A stretch of 12,463 nucleotides of DNA from Pelobacter sp. UBA6812 (GTDB taxonomy: Bacteria; Desulfobacterota; Desulfuromonadia; Desulfuromonadales; Syntrophotaleaceae). Of this stretch, positions 6,528 through 12,463 are shown piece after piece (position 1 is the stretch's first letter; each line of letters begins with the position of its first letter). Both the position numbers and the translations under genes were made by a program. The notes below the pieces were generated by a model. That model ran no database searches. It was not told the DNA's origin and saw only the letters and a list, made by a program, of their open reading frames with translations. The DNA is taken from positions 101,634 through 114,096 of the forward strand of contig DKEW01000055.1 of assembly GCA_002452265.1 (NCBI GenBank), in the 5' to 3' direction.

Positions 6528-6556
6528 CCGCTTGTTGCATGGGACGGAATAGGATT

Positions 6557-6594
6557 AAGGGGCAGCGGATACTATGGTTCGCTACCCCTTTTTT
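6557..6594 (+). terminator. Intrinsic terminator of trmJ
   Basis: AAGGGGCAGCG (6557-6567) pairs with CGCTACCCCTT (6580-6590) with one C-A mismatch and a 12-nt loop; the T run extends to 6594. It lies 30 bp after the trmJ stop. Confidence 0.85.
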
Positions 6595-6599
6595 CGTTC

Positions 6600-6615
6600 T
6601 GGCGTGGTCCTTGCT
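6600..6615 (+). promoter_or_regulatory. Sigma-54 (RpoN)-type promoter
   Basis: TGGCGT at 6600-6605 and TTGCT at 6611-6615 match the -24/-12 consensus (TGGCAC-N5-TTGCW). The essential GG and GC doublets are present and separated by exactly 10 bp. It lies just after the trmJ terminator, so the only downstream gene is the hypothetical one at 6700, with an expected start of transcription near 6626. No activator gene or enhancer repeat was identified. Confidence 0.55.
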
Positions 6616-6699
6616 CTTCTTAAAGCAAAATGGTGAGGTTTCCCTTCCCGGTCATGAGCTGTTTTAAGCCCTTGAAGTTTGAGAAAGGACGGTTTCGAT

Positions 6700-7143
6700 G
6701 TGGAAAATCTGACAGAGGAAAAGGTCTGCCAGCTGGCTATGGGCCCCTTTTACGTACTGTATCTGGTGGCTTCAGAGTATCTGGCTCCAGAGAAGATCAC
6801 CCAACGGCATATTGTGCGCGCTATGGAATATGGGCTTGCCGGGCATACCCCTTTCAGTGAAGCGATTTTTGAGCTGCTCCGTTCTAATTTGCATGAATTT
6901 TATGCAGAGTTGTCCGGTCAGGGCGGTGCGGAATTTCAGGAGAATTTACGTGCGGAACTTTCGTCGGTGAATAAAATCCTGGGGCAGTTATCCGGATCGC
7001 AGACGATGATTGAAGATTTCAAGACGGCTCTTAAAAATCTTGCTCTATTCGTAGCGGGGGGCGGTGCTTTTCGCAAGGAGCTTCATGACTCGGGAATGCA
7101 GGCGCGGGCCGCGTGGATTTCAGCACTGCTGGACGGCGCATGA
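6700..7143 (+). CDS. Hypothetical 147-residue protein, possibly RpoN-dependent
   Basis: I do not recognise this protein. It is mostly helical and cytoplasmic by appearance (no signal peptide or membrane segment): residues 2-45 (LTEEKVCQLAMGPFYVLYLVASEY onwards, shown in part), a polar helix around 75-110 and a Gly-rich spot AGGGAFRK near 119-126. GTG 6700 is preferred as start because AAAGGA (6684-6689) lies about 10 nt upstream; an in-frame TTG at 6679 would add 7 residues but has no ribosome site. An ATG at 6698 is in another frame and stops after four codons. The stop at 7143 is 24 bp from the convergent hydrolase, with no hairpin between them. The sigma-54-like promoter upstream is the only clue to regulation. 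Confidence 0.75.
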   Translation: MENLTEEKVCQLAMGPFYVLYLVASEYLAPEKITQRHIVRAMEYGLAGHTPFSEAIFELLRSNLHEFYAELSGQGGAEFQENLRAELSSVNKILGQLSGSQTMIEDFKTALKNLALFVAGGGAFRKELHDSGMQARAAWISALLDGA

Positions 7144-7167
7144 CCGAGCGTTTGGCTGCCCGACTTT

Positions 7168-7956
7168 TCAGATTTCAACTTGTTGGTAGGCGGGGTTTGA
7201 CAGGTTTTCGGCGGCAAGATCCCAGTCGATGATCACGACGGAAGATTCCGGCGAGCTGAAGGACATCAGTCGCTGGCCATCTTTGACAACCACCGTTTGC
7301 GCTTCGGCAAAGTCGAGGGTGCGATCGGCACCGGAGCGATTGCATACCAGCAAGGGCAAACCAGTATCCAGAGTACAACGTTCCCACTCGCCGTTGGGAC
7401 CATGAAAGCCGGGCGCCCAGGCGGCACTGGAAACAAGCATTCGGGCGCCTTGTTGCTTAAACGCCATGGCGATTTTAGGCGAAAAGGCATCGCCGCAGAT
7501 CATGACCCCCACCTTGCCGACAGGCGGGACCAAGATAGGTGTGGCCTGTGTGCCGGGGCTGGACCAGGCCTCAGATCCTGTGCTCAATGCATTGATTTTG
7601 CGATGCCGTCCTGTGATCCTGCCGTTGGAAATAACAAATACCGAATTGAACAGGCGTCCCGAATGTTTGTCCCGCTCCGGATGGGCGAGAAAGACAGTGA
7701 CCTGCAGTTCGGCAACCTGTCGGCAGAAGGTTGTCATCCATGCATCCGGTTGCGGACCAATCCAGTCTGTACCGATACGATCAGCGAAGCTATAGCCGCA
7801 GACGCAGAGTTCCGGAGTGATAATCCATTGTGCATTCAGACTTGCCGCCCTGTTGACGGCATTGATCAGCAGCTTGCGGTTACCTGAAACATCTCCAGGT
7901 ACGGGTGCAAGGTGCAAAAAGGCTATACGCAGGATGCTGGGTCGGGTTGAATTCAT
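7168..7956 (-). CDS. Nitrilase-superfamily carbon-nitrogen hydrolase
   Basis: The 262-residue protein is a single C-N hydrolase domain, which attacks amide or nitrile bonds through a Glu-Lys-Cys triad. The triad is visible: E49 in IITPELCVCGY, K120 in GRHRKINAL, and C154 in GVMICGDAFSP. E129, the structural second Glu (GSEAW), is also in place. Length and motif spacing fit the omega-amidase / N-carbamoyl amidase / aliphatic amidase branches, but the substrate cannot be assigned. There is no glutamine-dependent NAD synthetase domain. ATG 7956 follows GAAGGGG at about 10 nt. The gene is cytoplasmic and unlinked to obvious amine or nitrile metabolism; it is convergent with the hypothetical gene at 6700 and divergent from the Cys-rich gene at 8172 (215-bp gap). 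Confidence 0.9.
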   Translation of the reverse strand: MNSTRPSILRIAFLHLAPVPGDVSGNRKLLINAVNRAASLNAQWIITPELCVCGYSFADRIGTDWIGPQPDAWMTTFCRQVAELQVTVFLAHPERDKHSGRLFNSVFVISNGRITGRHRKINALSTGSEAWSSPGTQATPILVPPVGKVGVMICGDAFSPKIAMAFKQQGARMLVSSAAWAPGFHGPNGEWERCTLDTGLPLLVCNRSGADRTLDFAEAQTVVVKDGQRLMSFSSPESSVVIIDWDLAAENLSNPAYQQVEI

Positions 7957-8171
7957 GCCAGATGGGCCCCTTCTTTTGGGAGTGCATGTCCGTTTGAGGC
8001 GTTTTTGCAGCTTTGTTGAAGCATTAAGAATCCCAAGTCAATGTCCTTGTCGCATGTTCGTGTCATTGTACCAGCCTGAATGAATAAATCCTCCGCATGA
8101 AAATTCCGGATATGATAAAATTAAACTACGAGTATAAATGAAAGGCCGCATGGCTGGAAAGGGCATATACC

Positions 8172-8396
8172 ATGAACAAAATCTATGAATGCGAAAAATG
8201 TGGTGTGGTGACCCATGAACGTGACCATCTTTGTGTCCCCAAATCTGTGGACACTATGGACACTTATTGTGGCTCCACAGGCAACGTTTCAAATATGTGT
8301 GACAGTATTCGGGAAAATGCGAAATTTACCTGTGTAACCTGTGGGCGAACCGCGGAGAAAGCTGATCTGGTTTGCGATACCATCAAGCTGCACTGA
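8172..8396 (+). CDS. Small protein with two C-X2-C-X10-C zinc-ribbon-like units
   Basis: This 74-residue protein has eight cysteines. Six form two copies of the same spacing: C7-C10-C21 (CEKCGVVTHERDHLC) and C54-C57-C68 (CVTCGRTAEKADLVC), an internal duplication of a rubredoxin- or zinc-ribbon-like knuckle. C33 and C43 lie between them. His residues at 15, 19 and 74 are possible fourth ligands. Metal binding is therefore likely, but no specific family or function is known to me. GGAAAGGG ends about 8 nt before ATG 8172, a good ribosome site. TATGAT at 8111-8116 and TATAAA at 8133-8138 are -10 candidates without clear -35 boxes. A strong hairpin follows the gene. Confidence 0.75.
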   Translation: MNKIYECEKCGVVTHERDHLCVPKSVDTMDTYCGSTGNVSNMCDSIRENAKFTCVTCGRTAEKADLVCDTIKLH

Positions 8397-8438
8397 ATAT
8401 AGGTTGAAAAGGTTTAAAGCCTATTTGATGAAATATCG

Positions 8439-8472
8439 GGAAAGGGGTCTGGCGTAAGCCAGACCCCTTTCC
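8439..8472. terminator. Strong terminator hairpin between two convergent small genes
   Basis: A perfect 15-bp stem (8439-8453 with 8458-8472) closes on a GTAA (GNRA-type) tetraloop. The T run on each side is partly inside the stem (CCCCTTTCC, then TGTTTAG), so it is stable but not a classical U-tract terminator. Its place, 42 bp after one stop and 21 bp from the other, fits a shared terminator. Confidence 0.75.
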
Positions 8473-8493
8473 TGTTTAGTCAATGTTTTAAAT

Positions 8494-8718
8494 TCAATAA
8501 GGTGAAAAAGCGATGTCATCCTCTTCGTGGAGTTCAGTATCCAGTTCGTGTTCCTTGTAGTTAATAAAAACCAGCTTTATTTTATCGGGATCAAGCTGGA
8601 GCTTTGTTGCAAGCTCCCTTGCGGTGGTTCCAGTCGGTACTTCATGCAGAGTGCTATCGTGGTAGTGACACACGTTCTCTTTGGACAGATTAAGCAGACA
8701 TTTAACGTGTACGTTCAT
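8494..8718 (-). CDS. MoaD/ThiS-like beta-grasp protein lacking the C-terminal Gly-Gly
   Basis: From ATG 8718 the protein is 74 residues. An AAGGAGGT site (8729-8736) lies 10 nt upstream; a GTG at 8730 overlaps that site and is unlikely. The pattern beta-beta-alpha-beta-beta with HEVPTGTTARELATKLQL, KIKLVFINYKEHELDTEL and HEEDDIAFSPY matches sulfur-carrier proteins of the ThiS/MoaD type (compare the usual VPEGTTVRELL, VNGxxV, DGDxVxxFPP). Those carriers end in Gly-Gly, which is adenylated and thiocarboxylated. Here the chain stops at SPY, so this chemistry is not possible. It may be a non-conjugating beta-grasp protein or the remnant of one. No ThiF/MoeB partner adjoins it. Confidence 0.7.
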   Translation of the reverse strand: MNVHVKCLLNLSKENVCHYHDSTLHEVPTGTTARELATKLQLDPDKIKLVFINYKEHELDTELHEEDDIAFSPY

Positions 8719-8754
8719 AATGCTGCACACCTCCTTTCGCAGGTATACACGCTT

Positions 8755-8784
8755 AGTTTACCATCTGTACCCGGTTCGTTGCAA
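8755..8784 (-). promoter_or_regulatory. Probable promoter of the MoaD/ThiS-like gene
   Basis: On the minus strand TTGCAA (8779-8784) and TAAACT (8755-8760) are separated by 18 bp, each matching 4 of 6 consensus positions. The resulting leader of about 30 nt contains the strong AAGGAGGT site. Confidence 0.4.
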
Positions 8785-9055
8785 AACACCTTGACCATGC
8801 TGCGCGCAAATCGTGGTGGTTGCAGAAAAAGTTGTCTATCCAGTGAGTACGTAGACATGACCATTTGCTCGTAGTGTGTCTTGCCTGTTACGTTGAAGCT
8901 GTTTGGTTTATGAAATGAACTATTCCTTTGGTTCAAAAACTATTTTTTTAGGCATTGTTATTGCTGTGTCTGTTCATTAAGACTATTTTTCTCGAATCTG
9001 TTGGGCTGTCGGCAGTGGCAGCATGGCGGCTGTTTTTCTAATAATGTAGGGGGAC
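8785..9055. other. Intergenic upstream region of the REC-REC-GGDEF gene
   Basis: With the MoaD-like promoter, this completes a divergent gap of about 325 bp without coding sequence. It is AT-rich at 8900-8995. A weak sigma-70-like pair, TTGCTG (8961-8966) and TATTTT (8984-8989) with a 17-bp spacer, could serve the GGDEF gene. TGGCA at 9016-9020 with GGC at 9028-9030 has sigma-54 doublet spacing but a poor -12. No RNA gene or repeat was recognised. Confidence 0.4.
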
Positions 9056-10309
9056 GTGGTGAAAAAGGTTCTGGTTGCTGAGGATTCCGGTTTTTTTGGG
9101 CGTATGTTGAAAAAAAAGCTGGAAGCGGAAACAGGCGCTCAGGTTTGTTGGGCTCAAACGATGGAAGAAACCAGTCAATTCATTGACCAGGGTTTGGACG
9201 GATTTTGTGCTGCTATCGTCAACTTTAATCTCCCAGATGCTCCTGGTGGCGAAATTGTTACGATGCTGAGCGAGCGGAATATTCCGGTCATTGTTTTTAC
9301 CAGCGTGGTCAATAAGCAGATTCGCGATCGTATCTGGGAGAAGAAAGTTGTTGATTATGTCTATAAGGAAGGTGCCCAGAGTCTCGATTATCTGGCATCG
9401 TTGCTCCTGCGGCTTGAACGCAATCGCAAGATCAAGGTCATGATTGTGGATGATTCTCCCATGCAACGAGGGGTCATGGCGGATCTGCTGCGCGTGCATC
9501 GCTACCAGGTGCTGGAAGCGTCCGATGGCAAGGAGGCGTTGGATCTTCTGGCGCAGCATCCGGACGTAAAGCTGGTGGTCAGCGATTTTCACATGCCCCA
9601 CATGGATGGATTCGAGCTGACCCAGAACATCCGCAAAACCCATTCCCGGCAGGATATGGCCATTATCGGGATTTCGGCTCTGGGTGATAATGTCATGGCC
9701 GCCCGTTTTCTCAAATGTGGTGCCAACGATTTTATTATCAAGCAGCACTTTCTGACCGAGGAATTTTATTGCCGCGTTACCCAGAGTATCGAAAACCTGG
9801 AAAATATTCAGGCTATTCAAAAGGCTGCGATTACCGATTTTCTCACCGGGGTTTCCAATCGTCGGTTTTTGATCGACCATGGAGAGCGGGTCTACCAGCA
9901 AATGCGAGGCTCTTGTTCCTCCCTGTGTTGTGCCATGCTGGATATCGATCATTTTAAAAAGGTTAACGATACCTTTGGTCATCATGCCGGGGATATGACC
10001 CTCAAGCGGGTAGCGGATCTGCTTCAGGCATATCTGCCCGAATCGAGTATTCTGGCGCGTATCGGCGGCGAAGAGTTTTGCGCCCTGGTGCCGGGATCCA
10101 AGGAAGAGGTTGTCGCGTTGTTTGAGCAAATTCGTTGCGCAATTGCCGAACTGCCGGTTTCGCTGGCACCAGGCAGCGAGACCTTCCATATTACCGTCAG
10201 TACCGGCATCAGTTCCGAGCCGGGTCGGAATCTTCTCGATATGCTCAGTCGGGCGGATGCTTATCTCTATCAGGCCAAGAAAGAAGGTCGCGACCGGGTT
10301 ATTTTTTGA
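9056..10309 (+). CDS. REC-REC-GGDEF response regulator, diguanylate cyclase (PleD-like architecture)
   Basis: The 417-residue protein has receiver 1 (about 4-115), receiver 2 (126-245) and a GGDEF domain (258-417). It makes cyclic di-GMP from two GTP when activated by phosphorylation and dimerisation. Receiver 2 is complete: D132/D133, phospho-acceptor D177 in VSDFHMPHMDG, and K229. Receiver 1 keeps E9/D10 and K104, but its acceptor position is N56 (VNFNLPD), so it cannot be phosphorylated normally. The cyclase domain has DFLTGVSNRRF, DIDHFKKVNDTFGH and the GGEEF signature (337-341), so it should be active. The inhibitory I-site RxxD is replaced by PESS (328-331). Two adjacent GTG codons (9056, 9059) follow a TAGGGGGA site; 9059 has the better spacing, 9056 gives the longest form. 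The kinase partner is not in the window. Confidence 0.93.
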   Translation: MVKKVLVAEDSGFFGRMLKKKLEAETGAQVCWAQTMEETSQFIDQGLDGFCAAIVNFNLPDAPGGEIVTMLSERNIPVIVFTSVVNKQIRDRIWEKKVVDYVYKEGAQSLDYLASLLLRLERNRKIKVMIVDDSPMQRGVMADLLRVHRYQVLEASDGKEALDLLAQHPDVKLVVSDFHMPHMDGFELTQNIRKTHSRQDMAIIGISALGDNVMAARFLKCGANDFIIKQHFLTEEFYCRVTQSIENLENIQAIQKAAITDFLTGVSNRRFLIDHGERVYQQMRGSCSSLCCAMLDIDHFKKVNDTFGHHAGDMTLKRVADLLQAYLPESSILARIGGEEFCALVPGSKEEVVALFEQIRCAIAELPVSLAPGSETFHITVSTGISSEPGRNLLDMLSRADAYLYQAKKEGRDRVIF

Positions 10310-10397
10310 TTTCCAAGAAACCAGGCTGACGTTTCTAGCCAGACATAATTTTTTTGCAGGCGCTGTCGAGCCATCTTTTTCCTTTCCATAGCAGTTG

Positions 10398-10424
10398 CCA
10401 TCCTTGCGCATTGCGCGAGGATGG
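10398..10424. terminator. Hairpin after the GGDEF gene, weak terminator or other RNA structure
   Basis: CCATCCTTGCGC (10398-10409) pairs with GCGCGAGGATGG (10413-10424) over 12 bp including one T-G wobble, with a 3-nt ATT loop. It is stable but the downstream TTAGTCTCT is a poor U-tract. It lies about 90 bp past the stop and just before the DUF4197 gene. Confidence 0.5.
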
Positions 10425-10490
10425 TTAGTCTCTATGAAAAGGTATATAAACTGCCGGCGGATTTGTCGGCTTTGAAAAGGAGACGGTGCT

Positions 10491-11231
10491 ATGGTGCGGC
10501 TTAAAAAATTGTTGATCGGCTGCGTATGTGTCCTGGGCTTGTTTTTTTTCATGCAGAATGCCCATGCGGGATTTCAGGATTTCTTTAAAGGCGTGCAGGA
10601 TGTTTTTACGGGTGGCAGTTCTTTAACCGATGGGGATATTGCTTCTGGCCTCAAAGAGGCCTTGCAGATCGGTACCGGAAATGCCGTAGCCAATGTCGGC
10701 AAGGTTGGTGGCTATCTGGACAATCCGCAGATTCGGATTCCACTGCCGGGGCCGTTGGCAAAGTCGGAGAATTTACTGCGTCTGGCCGGATATGGGCCGC
10801 AGGTTGATGCTTTTTCCCAAAGTATCAACCGTGCCGCAGAAGCAGCCGCTCCCCAAGCCAAGGAGCTCTTTTGGCAGGCTATCCGGGAAATGAGTATTGA
10901 GGATGCCCGTCAGATTCTCGGCGGAGGCGATACGGCGGCAACCACCTATTTCAAGGATAAAACCAGCGGTAAACTGCAGGAAGTTTTCAAGCCTATAATC
11001 CACGATTCTATGGCCCAAGTCGGTGCGACACGCTATTTTCAGGACCTTGATGCAAAGGTTAAAGCCATTCCGTTCGCCGGTAGCTTGAACCTGGATCTCG
11101 ACAGCTATGTTACGGATGGTGCCTTGAACGGCCTGTTTACGGTGGTTGCGGAGGAAGAACGGAAAATTCGCCAGAACCCGGCGGCACGAACCACCGATCT
11201 TCTCAAAAAAGTATTCTCTGCCGGGCAATAA
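10491..11231 (+). CDS. DUF4197 family exported protein
   Basis: The 246-residue precursor has a signal peptide (KKLLIGCVCVLGLFFFMQ, predicted cut after NAHA at residue 26). The rest matches DUF4197 along its whole length: SGLKEALQIGTGNAV, NPQIRIPLPGPL, INRAAEAAAPQAKELFWQAI, MSIEDARQILGG, ATTYF, YVTDGALNGLF and EEERKIRQNP, ending in LLKKVF. The family is common in Gram-negative bacteria and its function is unknown; it is expected to be periplasmic. A LIGC tetrapeptide at 8-11 looks like a lipobox but is too close to the N-terminus to leave a hydrophobic core before it, so a soluble form is favoured. ATG 10491 follows AAAAGGAG at 8 nt. TATATAAA at 10443-10450 is a -10 candidate. The gene is monocistronic. 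Confidence 0.92.
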   Translation: MVRLKKLLIGCVCVLGLFFFMQNAHAGFQDFFKGVQDVFTGGSSLTDGDIASGLKEALQIGTGNAVANVGKVGGYLDNPQIRIPLPGPLAKSENLLRLAGYGPQVDAFSQSINRAAEAAAPQAKELFWQAIREMSIEDARQILGGGDTAATTYFKDKTSGKLQEVFKPIIHDSMAQVGATRYFQDLDAKVKAIPFAGSLNLDLDSYVTDGALNGLFTVVAEEERKIRQNPAARTTDLLKKVFSAGQ

Positions 11232-11330
11232 GCAGGGATCTTGACCACCGTCACTTGGAGGTTGCAGATCCGGTGTCTTTCTAATCGCGGTGCAGGTCTG
11301 GCGGTTGCACCCATGCCCGATACGCCGGCA

Positions 11331-11360
11331 TTGACCTTTCCCCTTGTTTTACGCTATGAT
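11331..11360 (+). promoter_or_regulatory. Sigma-70 promoter upstream of prfC
   Basis: TTGACC (11331-11336) and TATGAT (11355-11360), each matching 5 of 6 consensus bases, are separated by 18 bp. This is the best sigma-70 match in the window. The expected transcription start is near 11367, directly ahead of a terminator hairpin. Confidence 0.7.
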
Positions 11361-11369
11361 TCACTGTCC

Positions 11370-11397
11370 ATCGGGCCTGCAAGGCCCGGTTTTTTTT
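11370..11397 (+). terminator. Intrinsic terminator between the prfC promoter and prfC
   Basis: CGGGCCT (11372-11378) pairs with AGGCCCG (11382-11388), loop GCA, extended by a T-G and an A-T pair, and followed by eight T at 11390-11397. It may be the distant terminator of the DUF4197 gene (139 bp past its stop), but it also lies within the first nucleotides of the predicted prfC transcript. Confidence 0.85.
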
Positions 11398-11420
11398 CAT
11401 TTAAAGCACGAGGTTGTACA

Positions 11421-12463
11421 GTGAGCAAGAATCACCGCAAAGAAGTGGACCGCCGGCGCACCTTCGGCATCATCAGCCATCCCGACGCCGGGAAAACCAC
11501 CTTGACTGAAAAACTCCTTTTGTTTGGCGGGGCAATCCAGATGGCCGGTGCGGTCAAGGCCCGCAAGGCTGCGCGCCATGCTACCAGCGACTGGATGGCC
11601 ATGGAGCAGGAGCGTGGCATTTCGGTAACCTCTTCGGTGATGAAATTCAATTATCGCAACTACGAGATCAACCTGCTCGATACTCCTGGTCACCAGGACT
11701 TCTCCGAAGACACCTACCGGGTGCTGACGGCGGTGGATAGTGCGCTGATGGTGATCGATAGCGCCAAGGGCGTCGAAACCCAGACCCAGAAGCTGATGGA
11801 AGTCTGTCGCATGCGCAATACGCCTATCGTAACTTTCATCAACAAGCTCGACCGGGAAGGGCGCGAGCCCCTCGACCTGCTGGCCGATATCGAAGAGACC
11901 CTGCAGATCGAATGCGCACCGCTGTCGTGGCCCATCGGCATGGGCAAACGTTTCAAGGGCACCTACAACCTGTACCGCAAACAGTTGTGTCTGTTTACCG
12001 CAGGCCAGGAGACTCGTCCGCAGGACATGGTTGTGATCGAGGATCTCAACGATCCACGCCTGGATGAACTGCTTGGCAGCCAGGCCGATCAGCTGCGCGA
12101 AGATATCGATCTTCTGGAAGGGGCGGCCAACCCCTTCGATCCGGAAGAATATCTCAAAGGCAACCAGACGCCGGTTTTTTTCGGCAGTGCCATAAATAAC
12201 TTCGGGGTTCAGGAAATGCTCGACGCATTTGTCGAGCAGGCACCAGCTCCCCGACCGGCGCCGGCCACGACCCGCGAAGTCTCTCCGTACGAAGAGGACT
12301 TTTCCGGGTATGTGTTCAAAATCCAGGCGAACATGGATCCGGCGCATCGCGACCGTATCGCTTTTTTCCGCATCTGCTCCGGTACTTTCCGACGGGGCAT
12401 GAAAGTCCGCCATCACCGTATCGGCAAAGATGTCAACATCTCCAACGCCACCATCTTCATGGC
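11421..12463 (+). CDS. prfC: Peptide chain release factor 3 (RF3), 5' part
   Basis: The frame starts at GTG 11421, preceded by GAGG (11410-11413) at 7 nt, and runs open through the right edge, giving 347 of the roughly 527 residues usual for RF3. RF3 is a translational GTPase that removes RF1/RF2 from the ribosome after peptide release. The GTPase motifs are clear: P-loop SHPDAGKTT (19-27), switch region SDWMAMEQERGISVTSS (56-72), DTPGHQDF (87-94) and NKLDREG (141-147). RF3-specific WPIGMGKRFKGTYNL follows at 170-184, then domain II begins near residue 290 (DFSGYVFKIQANMDP). No frameshift or missing key residue is seen. It is preceded by a promoter and a terminator. The large minus-strand frame opposite it is a shadow. 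Confidence 0.97.
   Translation, partial: MSKNHRKEVDRRRTFGIISHPDAGKTTLTEKLLLFGGAIQMAGAVKARKAARHATSDWMAMEQERGISVTSSVMKFNYRNYEINLLDTPGHQDFSEDTYRVLTAVDSALMVIDSAKGVETQTQKLMEVCRMRNTPIVTFINKLDREGREPLDLLADIEETLQIECAPLSWPIGMGKRFKGTYNLYRKQLCLFTAGQETRPQDMVVIEDLNDPRLDELLGSQADQLREDIDLLEGAANPFDPEEYLKGNQTPVFFGSAINNFGVQEMLDAFVEQAPAPRPAPATTREVSPYEEDFSGYVFKIQANMDPAHRDRIAFFRICSGTFRRGMKVRHHRIGKDVNISNATIFM

Noticed and set aside
9016..9030. TGGCA with GGC at sigma-54 spacing before the GGDEF gene
   Set aside because: The -12 element reads CGGCT rather than TTGCT, and the predicted start would leave hardly any leader; chance is likely.
10498..10523. Lipobox LIGC in the DUF4197 signal peptide
   Set aside because: The cysteine is at residue 11 with almost no hydrophobic core before it, whereas a normal signal peptidase I site (AHA) fits well.
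9038..10552. 504-codon minus-strand frame opposite the GGDEF gene
   Set aside because: It is a shadow: the plus strand encodes clear receiver and GGDEF motifs over the same span, and the minus product shows no domain.
11397..12416. 339-codon minus-strand frame opposite prfC
   Set aside because: The plus strand encodes RF3 with all GTPase motifs; the minus frame is a by-product of GC-rich codon use.

Overview
The window reads as chromosomal DNA from a deltaproteobacterium of the Desulfuromonadales type (Pelobacter/Syntrophotalea, Desulfuromonas or Geobacter relatives). This placement is an inference from the gene mix: a chemoreceptor, a PleD-like REC-REC-GGDEF protein, a DUF4197 protein, small cysteine-rich proteins, a diglycine-less MoaD/ThiS-like protein and an RF3 gene. 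I could not run a search. No rRNA, tRNA, IS element, phage gene or CRISPR array was seen. The layout is a normal chromosome of short, mostly single-gene transcription units separated by intrinsic terminators.

Left part (1-2770): the 3' end of a methyl-accepting chemotaxis protein gene with a textbook terminator; a BASS/SBF-type ten-helix transporter; a convergent cyclophilin-type prolyl isomerase sharing a bidirectional terminator with it; and a YgbA-family cysteine-rich protein, a family linked to nitric oxide stress in enterobacteria.

Middle (2770-7960): a 62-residue SAP-like/Cys-rich protein divergent from ygbA; an exported outer-membrane beta-barrel protein; a gene-poor stretch of about 540 bp; a divergent isocitrate/isopropylmalate dehydrogenase family enzyme; trmJ (tRNA 2'-O-methyltransferase), which may be translated from a leaderless mRNA; an unrecognised 147-residue protein behind a strong sigma-54-like promoter; and a nitrilase-superfamily C-N hydrolase on the opposite strand.

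Right part (7960-12463): a small protein built from two C-X2-C-X10-C units; a MoaD/ThiS-like beta-grasp protein lacking the C-terminal Gly-Gly; a diguanylate cyclase with two receiver domains, the first lacking its phospho-acceptor Asp and the GGDEF domain lacking the inhibitory I-site; a secreted DUF4197 protein; and the 5' two thirds of prfC (release factor 3), whose promoter is followed at once by an intrinsic terminator.

The genes do not form one pathway and I found no convincing new multi-gene system. The points most worth checking are single-gene or regulatory: the sigma-54-like promoter, the promoter-terminator module before prfC, terminator-like hairpins ahead of the dehydrogenase gene, the altered signature motifs of that dehydrogenase, the degenerate receiver/I-site of the cyclase, and the tailless MoaD-like protein.
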